NCBI GenBank assembly: GCA_002390825.1
Contig: DGQR01000147.1
Location: 1-5,286 of the forward strand
Reading direction: 5' to 3'
Origin: Rhodoferax sp. UBA4409
Lineage (GTDB): Bacteria; Pseudomonadota; Gammaproteobacteria; Burkholderiales; Burkholderiaceae_C
DNA: 5,286 bases
Positions within the stretch are counted from its first letter, which is position 1, and every line of letters begins with the position of its first letter. Made by a program: the position numbers and the translations under genes. Positions 1 to 5,286 of the stretch are shown one piece after another. Under the pieces are notes generated by a model. The model worked only from the letters and a program-made list of their open reading frames with translations, ran no database searches and was not told where the DNA came from.

Positions 1-445
1 CAATGCGCCCGGGCCGGTCGCCATTGGCGGTGCGGAAAACGGTGGAAGTGCCGCCTGTCAGTTGGGCTTGGCGCGCAAAGGTCTCACTCACCGTCACCAG
101 CGAGGCCCCGGTATCCACCAGAAACATCACCTCCTGGCCCTGGATGCGGCCCGGCGCATAAAAATGTCCGTCCAGCGCACGCTGGATGACCAGATCGCCG
201 TTGGCCTGTATCCGCACCTGCTGGGGGCGCAGGTAGTAGGTCATGCCGGCATACAGCAAGCCCATGACCGCGCACCAGAACAGAATGAGCGGAATCAGGC
301 CGGTCTGGCGCGGTGCGGAGGGTGGGGATGCGCTCAAATGGTCGCGACTGAAGGCAGAAAACCGGGCCCGGGTGGCCTCCAGCTGGCGCTCTTTGTCTGT
401 CTCGCGCTGCTGGCTGGGGTCCCCGTCCCGGTCTTCGTGGGCCAT
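1..445 (-). CDS. Membrane-anchored retropepsin-like aspartic protease (clan AA, TIGR02281-like), C-terminus cut by window edge
   Basis: The gene starts with ATG at 445-443 and stays open to the left edge, giving 148 residues. Residues 1-45 are polar and highly charged. A single hydrophobic segment at about 50-71 (LIPLILFWCAVMGLLYAGMT) looks like a signal anchor, which would place the following domain in the periplasm. Residues 93-96 (GHFY), followed by a stretch ending FLVDTGAS (108-115), match the start of the retropepsin-like fold, with D111 as the catalytic aspartate of the DTG triad. Such single-domain proteases act as homodimers in known family members. The C-terminal half, including the usual hydrophobic-hydrophobic-Gly motif, lies outside the window. 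The start follows the DUF3297 stop by 17 nt with no strong Shine-Dalgarno sequence, so translation may depend on coupling. The physiological substrate of this family is unknown to me. The family call is firm; the role is not. Confidence 0.88.
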   Translation of the reverse strand, partial: MAHEDRDGDPSQQRETDKERQLEATRARFSAFSRDHLSASPPSAPRQTGLIPLILFWCAVMGLLYAGMTYYLRPQQVRIQANGDLVIQRALDGHFYAPGRIQGQEVMFLVDTGASLVTVSETFARQAQLTGGTSTVFRTANGDRPGRI

Positions 446-462
446 AGTGGCTGGCTGCGGGC

Positions 463-711
463 TTAGTTGTAGAAGGCCTCGACCTTGCCCTTGAGCTTGA
501 TCAGCAGGGGTTTGCCCTTGCGGTCTACGGTTTTGCCGGCGGGCACTTTGATCCAGCCTTCGCTGACACAGTATTCCTCGACGTCGTTGCGCTCTTTGTC
601 ATTGAAGCGGATGCCGATGTCGTGCTGAAACACGGCCGCCACATGGTGAGGGCTGCGCGGGTCGGCAGAGAGGTGGTCGGGCAGGGTGGGGCGTTCTGTG
701 GTGTTTGTCAT
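463..711 (-). CDS. DUF3297 family small protein (82 aa)
   Basis: This 82-residue protein begins MTNTTERPTLPDHLS and ends VEAFYN. It closely follows the pattern I know for DUF3297: PTLPDHLS near the N-terminus, a central GIRFN, then VEEYCVSEGWIKV, AGKT-DRKGKP and LKGKVEAF at the end. The length matches the family norm of about 80 residues. It has no signal peptide or membrane segment, so it is presumably cytosolic, and it has one cysteine (in EEYCVSEG). The function is unknown. The frame stays open upstream to an ATG at 843, but that extension overlaps the GGDEF/EAL gene and adds 44 residues unlike the family, so I chose ATG 711-709. It lies 38 nt after the GGDEF/EAL stop and 17 nt before the protease start, which suggests co-transcription. 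Some databases label relatives as glutathione peroxidase; nothing here supports that, because there is no such catalytic motif. Confidence 0.9.
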   Translation of the reverse strand: MTNTTERPTLPDHLSADPRSPHHVAAVFQHDIGIRFNDKERNDVEEYCVSEGWIKVPAGKTVDRKGKPLLIKLKGKVEAFYN

Positions 712-740
712 GGCCTGTATTTTCTCATTCCCGGGAGCTG

Positions 741-750
741 GCGCATGCGC
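741..750. repeat. Perfect 10-bp palindrome GCGCATGCGC in the gap between the GGDEF/EAL and DUF3297 genes
   Basis: GCGCATGCGC is self-complementary and abuts the TAG stop of the GGDEF/EAL gene (752-750), sharing one base with it. It has no loop and no following T-run, so it is not a normal intrinsic terminator. It could be a protein-binding site or simply chance in GC-rich DNA. The palindrome is certain; any function is not. Confidence 0.35.
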
Positions 751-2750
751 TAGGCCCGCACTCTGGCCACAAAAGCAGCAGCCGGCAGCGGTTTGGCAAA
801 CAGGTAGCCCTGGTATTGCTCGATGCCCTGGGCCTGCACCCATGCCAGCTGGGCCGGGGTTTCCACCCCTTCAGCCACGATGTGGAGCTGCATCAAGCGG
901 CACATGGAGACGATGAGCTCGGCCACCGGGCGATTGGCCTCGATGTCTTGTACAAAGGTTTTGTCCACCTTCAGCACCTGGATCGGAAACCGGTTCAGAT
1001 AGGCCAAGTTCGAGTAGCCGGTGCCGAAGTCGTCCACGCTGATCGAGAAGCCCATGCGTCGCAAATCGTCCAGTGTTTCGTGGGTGTGGGGCGCCACTCC
1101 GAGCAACATCGATTCGGTGAGCTCCAGTTCCAACCGCGCGGGTTGCGCCGCAGTGGCGGTGACGATGCGGGCCAAGCGGTTCAGCAATTCCGGGTCGCGG
1201 AACTGGCGGGGCGAGAGGTTGATTGAAATCTTCAAGTCCAGCCCTTCACGGGCCCACTGCACTTGCTGCCGCGCAGCTTGCTCAAACACCCAGTCGCCCA
1301 GGGCATTGATCATGCCGGTGCTCTCGCAGGTGGGAATGAATGCGTCCGGCCCCACGACGCCGCGCAGCGGGTGGTTCCAGCGGATCAGCGCTTCGGCGCC
1401 ACGCACCAGGCCGGTCGCAGCGTCCACGCGGGGCTGGTAGTACAGCTCAAACTCTTCGCGGGCCAAGGCGTGGCGAAGCTCGGTTTCCAGCTCCAGCCGC
1501 TGCTGCACCCGCTGCGCCATGGGTAACTCGAAGATGTTGAGCGCGTTACGGCCGCTCTCTTTGGCGCTGTACAGGGCCAGGTCGGCATTGCGCAGCAGGG
1601 TGTCCAGCTCTTGGCCGTGTTCGGGGTAAAAGCTCACGCCCACACTGGGGGTGACGATGACTTCGGTGCCATGCAGTTGAATGGGCTGCGCCACGGTGCT
1701 GCTCAGGCGCTGGCGCACGCGCTCCACCTCGTCGCGGATGTTGTGCGCCACCATCAGGATGAGGAACTCATCCCCGCCCAGCCGGGCCACCATGTCGCTG
1801 CTTCGGGTAATCGTGCGCAGCCGTTCGGCCACTTGCACCAGCAGGGCGTCGCCCGCGGCATGGCCCAGGGTGTCGTTGATGTCTTTGAAGTGGTCCAGGT
1901 CGATGTAGATCAGCGCAGCCTCGGTCACGCCTTCTCCCATGTCGCGCAAGGTGTCGGCAAAGCGCTGCATCACATGGCTGCGGTTGGGCAGGCCGGTCAG
2001 GGAGTCGTGCCGCGCCAGGTACTGCGAGTGGTCTTGCGCGTGCTTGATGGCCGTCACATCCACTTCGCTCATCAGCACCGCATCGCGCCCGGTGACCGCA
2101 TCGCGGCACAGGCGCACCGACACCTCGTGCCAGCGCAGGTTGCGGGTGGTGAGTGTGGGCAGGGTCAGCGTGGCCTCGCCGTTCAGCTCGAGCATGGCCA
2201 GCATGCGCTCCAAAGCTTCCATGTCCTGAAACCGCTCGGCCATGCGCATGTTGAGGTTGGGCACCGATTCGCGGGCGGCGGGATTGCGGTACAGCACCCC
2301 GCCTTCCCGGTCGTAGAGGGTGATCATCACATCGGTGTGCAGCAAGGCTTCCACCGAGCGCAGCGCCTCGGGGCGGTCGGGTTCAATGATGCGGCTTTCG
2401 CACAGCATGGCCATGCGCCCGTCCGTCATGTGGATGCCGCTGAGTTGCATGTTCATGGAGGTGGGCACGCCAGCGGGGTAAATGGTCCACTGCTCGCTGA
2501 AGCTGGCGCCGTGCTGCACAAAGTCGCTCTGGTATTGTTTGAGCCGCTTGGCCACCGAGGCCGACATGTCAGCCCCCATGTCGCGGCTGCACAGTTCAGA
2601 CTGACTTTGCGCGCGCCAGAGGGTGAGCGCGGCATCGTTGGCCCAGTGCACCTGGCTTTGGTCGATATCGAACACCCAGATCGGCAGACTGATGCGCTCC
2701 AGCAGGCGAAAGTGCTGCCTGCGTGCTTCCAGCTCTTCGCTTGTCAGCAT
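750..2750 (-). CDS. PAS-PAS-GGDEF-EAL cyclic-di-GMP synthase/phosphodiesterase
   Basis: This 666-residue protein has no transmembrane segment and is probably a cytoplasmic sensor enzyme that makes and/or degrades the second messenger c-di-GMP. Two PAS-like domains come first: about 14-120 (LPIWVFDID, HWANDAALTLW) and about 133-236 (DVMITLYDREG, YRNPAARE). The GGDEF domain (about 246-408) has HDSLTGLPNR, the metal aspartate in IDLDHFKD (D284), an intact GGDEF at 325-329 and an RSSD inhibitory site at 316-319, exactly five residues before it. The EAL domain (about 415-664) keeps E453-A454-L455, N511 in INLS, E543 in ELTES, D573-D574 in DDFGTGYS, K594 in LKVD, E627/E630 in AEGVE and Q647 in QGY. 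By motif both activities look possible; one may dominate, with the PAS domains setting the balance. ATG 2750 is preceded by AGGGA with 6 nt spacing. The gene follows the Crp/Fnr stop by 41 nt. The PAS ligand cannot be deduced. Confidence 0.96.
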   Translation of the reverse strand: MLTSEELEARRQHFRLLERISLPIWVFDIDQSQVHWANDAALTLWRAQSQSELCSRDMGADMSASVAKRLKQYQSDFVQHGASFSEQWTIYPAGVPTSMNMQLSGIHMTDGRMAMLCESRIIEPDRPEALRSVEALLHTDVMITLYDREGGVLYRNPAARESVPNLNMRMAERFQDMEALERMLAMLELNGEATLTLPTLTTRNLRWHEVSVRLCRDAVTGRDAVLMSEVDVTAIKHAQDHSQYLARHDSLTGLPNRSHVMQRFADTLRDMGEGVTEAALIYIDLDHFKDINDTLGHAAGDALLVQVAERLRTITRSSDMVARLGGDEFLILMVAHNIRDEVERVRQRLSSTVAQPIQLHGTEVIVTPSVGVSFYPEHGQELDTLLRNADLALYSAKESGRNALNIFELPMAQRVQQRLELETELRHALAREEFELYYQPRVDAATGLVRGAEALIRWNHPLRGVVGPDAFIPTCESTGMINALGDWVFEQAARQQVQWAREGLDLKISINLSPRQFRDPELLNRLARIVTATAAQPARLELELTESMLLGVAPHTHETLDDLRRMGFSISVDDFGTGYSNLAYLNRFPIQVLKVDKTFVQDIEANRPVAELIVSMCRLMQLHIVAEGVETPAQLAWVQAQGIEQYQGYLFAKPLPAAAFVARVRA

Positions 2751-2756
2751 GGTGAT

Positions 2757-2761
2757 TCCCT
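2757..2761 (-). promoter_or_regulatory. Ribosome binding site of the GGDEF/EAL gene
   Basis: On the minus strand AGGGA sits 6 nt before ATG 2750-2748. This is good Shine-Dalgarno spacing and supports the chosen start. Confidence 0.7.
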
Positions 2762-2770
2762 GTGGTTGAG

Positions 2771-2796
2771 GCGCATCTTAGAGGAGGTGCGCTAAG
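2771..2796 (-). other. Two interlocking short inverted repeats between the regulator and GGDEF/EAL genes
   Basis: Reading the minus strand, CTTAG (2796-2792) can pair with CTAAG (2781-2777), and GCGCA (2792-2788) can pair with TGCGC (2775-2771). Each arm of one pair lies inside or next to the loop of the other, so the two 5-bp stems are either alternatives or form a pseudoknot-like arrangement. The first arm contains the TAG stop of the regulator. The loop carries ACCTCCT, identical to the anti-Shine-Dalgarno sequence of 16S rRNA. There is no T-run, so I do not call it a terminator. The stems are short and could be chance. Confidence 0.3.
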
Positions 2797-3535
2797 TCAA
2801 CGGGCGGGTAAACACTTTGGAGCGCAGGGCTTGCAAATCCAGCACGCGCAAGCCACCGTATTCGACCCTGATGACGGCTTGTGCCTCCAGGGCGTTGAGG
2901 GCTTCATTGACCCGTTGGCGCGAGAGGCCGGCCAGGTACGCCAGCTCCTGCTGGGTGATGCGCAGCACCTCACCCACGCCGGGGTAGAGCACCGGGTTGA
3001 AGAGTGAGGCCAGACTGCGCGCAACCCGGATGTCGGGGTTGGTCATGCGGTCGATTTCTCGGGCGGCAATGAACTGGCCCAGCCGCTCGTTGAGCTGGTT
3101 CATCACAAAGCGGTTGAAGGCAATCGAGTGGTCGAGCAGCCAATGAAAAGTGTCTACATGCAGCCCCGCCACCAGACTCTTGCGCAATGCCTGGATGTTG
3201 TAGCGGTAAGTCTCGCGCTTGAGGGCGGTGCCCTCACCGAACCAGCCGCCAGGCGGCACGCCGGTGAAGGTCATGGTCTGGCCCTCGGCGTTGTCGCTGC
3301 TCATCTTCAGCAGGCCGTCGATTACGCCAAACCAGTAGGTCACCGGCCGCCCCATGCGGCACATGTATTCACCGGGCTCAGCCTCGGCAATGCGCAGGTC
3401 ATCGACTGCGCGCTCCCGGTCGGCAGGGGCCAGCAAATTCAGCCAGGGAATTGCGTCCAGCTCTGCGGGTGTGAGAGGGCGCCGGCGCTGGTGCAGCGTG
3501 GCGTCAGTGGCGGATGCGGTGCGTGGGGTGGACAT
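2792..3535 (-). CDS. Crp/Fnr-family transcriptional regulator
   Basis: This is a 247-residue protein of normal length for the family. After a short polar N-terminal extension, a cyclic-nucleotide-binding-type beta-roll covers about 40-130 and includes GGWFGEG (96-102). A long dimerisation helix follows at about 131-160. A C-terminal winged helix covers about 165-240, with helix-turn-helix LRITQQELAYLAGLSRQRVN (191-210). Against E. coli CRP, G100-E101 and R111 keep the Gly-Glu-x9-Arg spacing of the phosphate-binding cassette, but the residues after the Arg are Tyr-Asn instead of Ser-Ala. Only one Cys (C59) is visible, so an FNR-type iron-sulfur sensor is ruled out. The recognition helix reads SRQRVNE where CRP has SRETVGR. 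It is divergent from the acyl-CoA ligase and probably controls it through the palindrome between them. The ATG at 3535 has only a weak Shine-Dalgarno, but I see no ATG, GTG or TTG upstream in frame over the leader. The ligand is unknown. Confidence 0.95.
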   Translation of the reverse strand: MSTPRTASATDATLHQRRRPLTPAELDAIPWLNLLAPADRERAVDDLRIAEAEPGEYMCRMGRPVTYWFGVIDGLLKMSSDNAEGQTMTFTGVPPGGWFGEGTALKRETYRYNIQALRKSLVAGLHVDTFHWLLDHSIAFNRFVMNQLNERLGQFIAAREIDRMTNPDIRVARSLASLFNPVLYPGVGEVLRITQQELAYLAGLSRQRVNEALNALEAQAVIRVEYGGLRVLDLQALRSKVFTRPLT

Positions 3536-3570
3536 GGTGAAAGCTTCATGGTGCCGGCGTGTAAGTTGCC

Positions 3571-3610
3571 ATTCAGCGAAGGGAAAACACCTACCGAGAT
3601 TCGCTTGAAT
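3571..3610. repeat. Imperfect inverted repeat in the regulator leader
   Basis: ATTCAGCGAA (3571-3580) is the reverse complement of TTCGCTTGAAT (3600-3610) except for one extra T. This gives a possible 10-bp stem with a bulge and a 19-nt loop. It lies in the untranslated leader of the regulator gene. With the promoter proposed here (start near 3602) only part of the stem would be transcribed, so it could equally be a second protein-binding site or chance. Confidence 0.3.
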
Positions 3611-3638
3611 TGTCGTCCAAACGACAACTTGGCGTCAA
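3609..3638 (-). promoter_or_regulatory. Candidate sigma-70 promoter of the Crp/Fnr regulator gene
   Basis: On the minus strand TTGACG (3638-3633, 5 of 6 matches to the -35 consensus) is followed after 18 nt by GACAAT (3614-3609, 4 of 6 matches to the -10 consensus). This predicts a start near 3602 and a leader of about 67 nt. The palindrome 3610-3627 fills the spacer and overlaps the -10 element, which would suit autorepression. Confidence 0.45.
3610..3627. promoter_or_regulatory. Palindromic operator, probably for the adjacent Crp/Fnr regulator
   Basis: TTGTCGT-CCAA-ACGACAA is a perfect two-fold palindrome with 7-bp arms and a 4-bp spacer. It is the strongest symmetric element in the divergent intergenic region. 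The size and spacing fit the dimeric Crp/Fnr family, in which sites such as TTGAT-N4-ATCAA share the same layout, but the half-site differs from the classical CRP (TGTGA) and FNR (TTGAT) versions. The centre at 3618.5 is 41.5 bp upstream of a predicted ligase start site at 3660 and lies within the candidate regulator promoter. Assignment to this regulator is inferred from position and symmetry. Confidence 0.7.
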
Positions 3639-3647
3639 ATGCAGTCC

Positions 3648-3653
3648 TACTAT
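3648..3653 (+). promoter_or_regulatory. Candidate -10 element of the acyl-CoA ligase promoter
   Basis: TACTAT matches TATAAT at 4 of 6 positions, including the key TA and the final T. There is no good -35 hexamer at the correct distance, as expected of a class II activator-dependent promoter. A start at about 3660 would place the palindrome centre at -41.5 and give a leader of about 50 nt. Confidence 0.4.
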
Positions 3654-3698
3654 TCGGGTCATATCAAAGTCCGCATCGAGCACACCGCGGGCCATAAC

Positions 3699-3704
3699 GA
3701 GGTG
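3699..3704 (+). promoter_or_regulatory. Ribosome binding site of the acyl-CoA ligase
   Basis: GAGGTG lies 7 nt before ATG 3712. A TGA stop at 3703-3705, in frame with the ligase, excludes any start further upstream, so ATG 3712 is fixed as the first possible start. Confidence 0.8.
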
Positions 3705-3711
3705 ACACGCA

Positions 3712-5286
3712 ATGGGTACGCACACGACATTTCCGCAGCTGCTGCTGCAACACGCAAGTCAGCGTCCGCAGGCCGCTGCCATGCGCGAAAAGGAATACGG
3801 CATCTGGCAATCACTGAGCTGGGGTGACCTGGCCGTGATGGTGGAGCAGCTGGCGGCCGGACTGCACCAGGCAGGCTTGCAGCGCGGTGACCACATGGTG
3901 GTGGTGGGTGCCAACCGCCCCCGCTTGTACGCCACCATGCTGGCCGTGCAAAGCCTGGGCGCTGTGCCTATTCCGCTCTACCAAGACGCTGCCGCTCCTG
4001 AGTGCGTGTTCCCGATCAACAACGCCGAAGTGCGCTTTGCCTTTGCCGAAGACCAAGAGCAAGTGGACAAGTTGCTGGAGGTGCGCGAGCAGTGCCCACA
4101 GCTCCAGCACATTTACTTTGACGACCCACGCGGCCTACGCAACTACGACCAGCCCGGGCTGGCTGGTATGGACGAGTTGCAGGCGGCAGGCAAAGCCTTT
4201 GCGGCGATTCACCCCGCTTTCTTCCGCGATGAAGTGGCCAAGATCAGGCACACCGACGTGGCTGCCATGTTCTTCACCTCGGGCACTACCGGCAACCCCA
4301 AAGGGGTGGTACATACCCACGACTCTTTGCTCAACCGGGCGCGCGCCGGTGCTGATTTCGACAAGCTCACCAGTGCCGAAGAAGTGCTGGCCTATATGCC
4401 ACCCGCGTGGATCGGCCAGAACATCTTCAGCTACGCGCAATGGTTGTCTTGTGGCTATGTGGTGAATTGCCCGGAAAGCAGCGCGACTGCCACCATCGAC
4501 CTGAAGGAAATCGGGCCGACTTACTATTTCGCGCCACCCCGGGTGTTTGAGGGCATGCTCACCAGCGTGATGATCCGCATGGAAGACGCGGGCAGCATCA
4601 AGCGCAACATGTTCCATTACTTCATGGATGTGGCCAAACGCGTGGGCCCGGCCCTGATGGATGGGCTGGAGGTGTCGGGTGTTGACCGCGCTTTGTATGC
4701 CTTGGGCAATGTGTTTGTTTACGGCCCTTTGCGCAACACCTTGGGCCTCAGCCGTGTGCGGGTGGCCTACACCGCCGGCGAGGCGATCGGCCCGGACCTG
4801 TTTACCTTTTACCGCTCGATTGGCATCAACCTCAAGCAGCTCTACGGGTCTACCGAGACGGCGGTGTTTGTGTGCTTGCAGCCCGACAACCAGGCCCGTG
4901 CAGACACCGTGGGTGTGCCCTGCGCGGGGGTGGAGATCAAGGTGGCGGATAACGGAGAAATCCTGGTCAAGTCGCCCGGACTGCTCAAGGAATACTACAA
5001 AAATCCGACCGCCACGGCCGAGGTGTTGACGGCCGACGGCTGGTACCACACCAGCGATGCGGGCTTTATTGATGCGCAGGGGCACTTGAAGATCATCGAC
5101 CGCGTGAAAGACGTAGGGCGCATCAAGGGCGGTGCATTTGACGGCGCCATGTTTGCGCCCAAATACGTGGAGAACAAACTCAAGTTTTTCCAGCACATCA
5201 AGGAGGTGGTGGCCTACGGCGATGGCCGCGACCGGGTGTGTGTGTTGATCAACATCGATTTTGACGCGGTGGGCAACTGGGCCGAG
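3712..5286 (+). CDS. AMP-forming acyl-CoA synthetase/ligase (long-chain type), C-terminus cut by window edge
   Basis: An open frame of 525 codons runs from ATG 3712 to the right edge without a stop. It belongs to the adenylate-forming enzymes, which activate a carboxylic acid with ATP and transfer it to coenzyme A. The P-loop FFTSGTTGNPKG is at 187-198 and the adenine/acyl motif LYGSTE at 377-382. HTSD at 446-449 corresponds to the usual TGD, with Gly replaced by Ser. The hinge DRVKD is at 463-467. The segment after the hinge (GRIKGGAFDGAMFAPKYVEN, 469-488) is about five residues longer than the FadD pattern. The N-terminal part (LSWGDL, GVVGANRPR-like, AVPIPLYQDA) also fits long-chain-type enzymes. 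No membrane segment is obvious. In related betaproteobacteria I recall this subfamily next to branched-chain-amino-acid-type ABC transporter genes, so such genes may follow beyond the edge. The substrate is not determinable from sequence; fatty, branched-chain or aromatic acids are all possible. Confidence 0.93.
   Translation, partial: MGTHTTFPQLLLQHASQRPQAAAMREKEYGIWQSLSWGDLAVMVEQLAAGLHQAGLQRGDHMVVVGANRPRLYATMLAVQSLGAVPIPLYQDAAAPECVFPINNAEVRFAFAEDQEQVDKLLEVREQCPQLQHIYFDDPRGLRNYDQPGLAGMDELQAAGKAFAAIHPAFFRDEVAKIRHTDVAAMFFTSGTTGNPKGVVHTHDSLLNRARAGADFDKLTSAEEVLAYMPPAWIGQNIFSYAQWLSCGYVVNCPESSATATIDLKEIGPTYYFAPPRVFEGMLTSVMIRMEDAGSIKRNMFHYFMDVAKRVGPALMDGLEVSGVDRALYALGNVFVYGPLRNTLGLSRVRVAYTAGEAIGPDLFTFYRSIGINLKQLYGSTETAVFVCLQPDNQARADTVGVPCAGVEIKVADNGEILVKSPGLLKEYYKNPTATAEVLTADGWYHTSDAGFIDAQGHLKIIDRVKDVGRIKGGAFDGAMFAPKYVENKLKFFQHIKEVVAYGDGRDRVCVLINIDFDAVGNWAE

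Noticed and set aside
62..466. 134-codon open frame on the plus strand opposite the protease gene
   Set aside because: The minus strand encodes a clear anchor segment and the DTG protease motif, so this frame is a shadow.
741..750. GCGCATGCGC considered as a terminator for the GGDEF/EAL transcript
   Set aside because: It has no loop and no T-run on the minus strand, so it does not fit an intrinsic terminator. It is kept only as a palindrome.
712..843. Longer version of the DUF3297 protein starting at ATG 843
   Set aside because: The extra 44 residues overlap the end of the GGDEF/EAL gene and do not resemble the family. The ATG at 711 gives the usual length and N-terminus.
2781..2788. GAGGAGGT on the plus strand resembling a strong Shine-Dalgarno sequence
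   Set aside because: No plausible plus-strand gene follows. The downstream plus-strand frame is a shadow of the regulator gene.
1611..2795. 394-codon open frame on the plus strand opposite the GGDEF/EAL gene
   Set aside because: The translation is rich in His, Gly, Val and Ala with no recognisable domain, as expected from the complement of GC-rich coding DNA. The opposite strand carries a complete, motif-perfect enzyme.
3724..3729. Extra ACGACA half-site at the start of the ligase gene
   Set aside because: There is no matching second arm at the correct spacing, and a 6-base match is easily chance.
4135..5196. 353-codon open frame on the minus strand opposite the ligase gene
   Set aside because: It is an antisense shadow with no domain that I recognise. 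The plus strand frame has all the adenylate-forming motifs in order.

Overview
The window is compact, GC-rich bacterial chromosomal DNA. Its protein families and sequence style point to a betaproteobacterium, probably in or near the Comamonadaceae (Rhodoferax, Polaromonas or Acidovorax type). That placement is inferred from remembered family resemblance, because there is no rRNA or other marker gene here. I see no mobile element, CRISPR array, tRNA or rRNA.

Layout: five protein genes lie around one divergent promoter region. Four genes run leftward on the minus strand. In transcription order they are a Crp/Fnr-family regulator (3535-2792), a PAS-PAS-GGDEF-EAL cyclic-di-GMP enzyme (2750-750), a small DUF3297 protein (711-463) and a membrane-anchored retropepsin-like aspartic protease that runs off the left edge (445-1). 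The gaps between them are 41, 38 and 17 nt with no convincing terminator, so they could form one operon. One gene runs rightward: an AMP-forming acyl-CoA ligase (3712 onward) that is cut by the right edge.

The most informative non-coding stretch is the 176-nt divergent region 3536-3711. It holds a perfect 18-bp palindrome, TTGTCGT-CCAA-ACGACAA (3610-3627). This has the size and symmetry of a Crp/Fnr-family operator. Its centre lies 41.5 bp upstream of the start site predicted from a -10-like TACTAT (3648-3653), which is the class II activator position for the ligase. It also sits between, and overlaps, a candidate -35/-10 pair for the regulator gene on the other strand. The simplest model is that the regulator represses itself and activates the ligase.

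The regulator lacks the cysteine cluster of FNR. It keeps the Gly-Glu...Arg spacing of a cyclic-nucleotide pocket but has altered neighbouring residues and a non-classical recognition helix. The ligase has the ATP-binding and adenylation motifs but an expanded hinge region. The c-di-GMP enzyme appears competent for both synthesis and breakdown from its motifs. The local picture is a ligand-responsive switch for acyl-CoA formation whose regulator may be co-transcribed with a second-messenger enzyme. The ligand and the acyl substrate cannot be read from the sequence.
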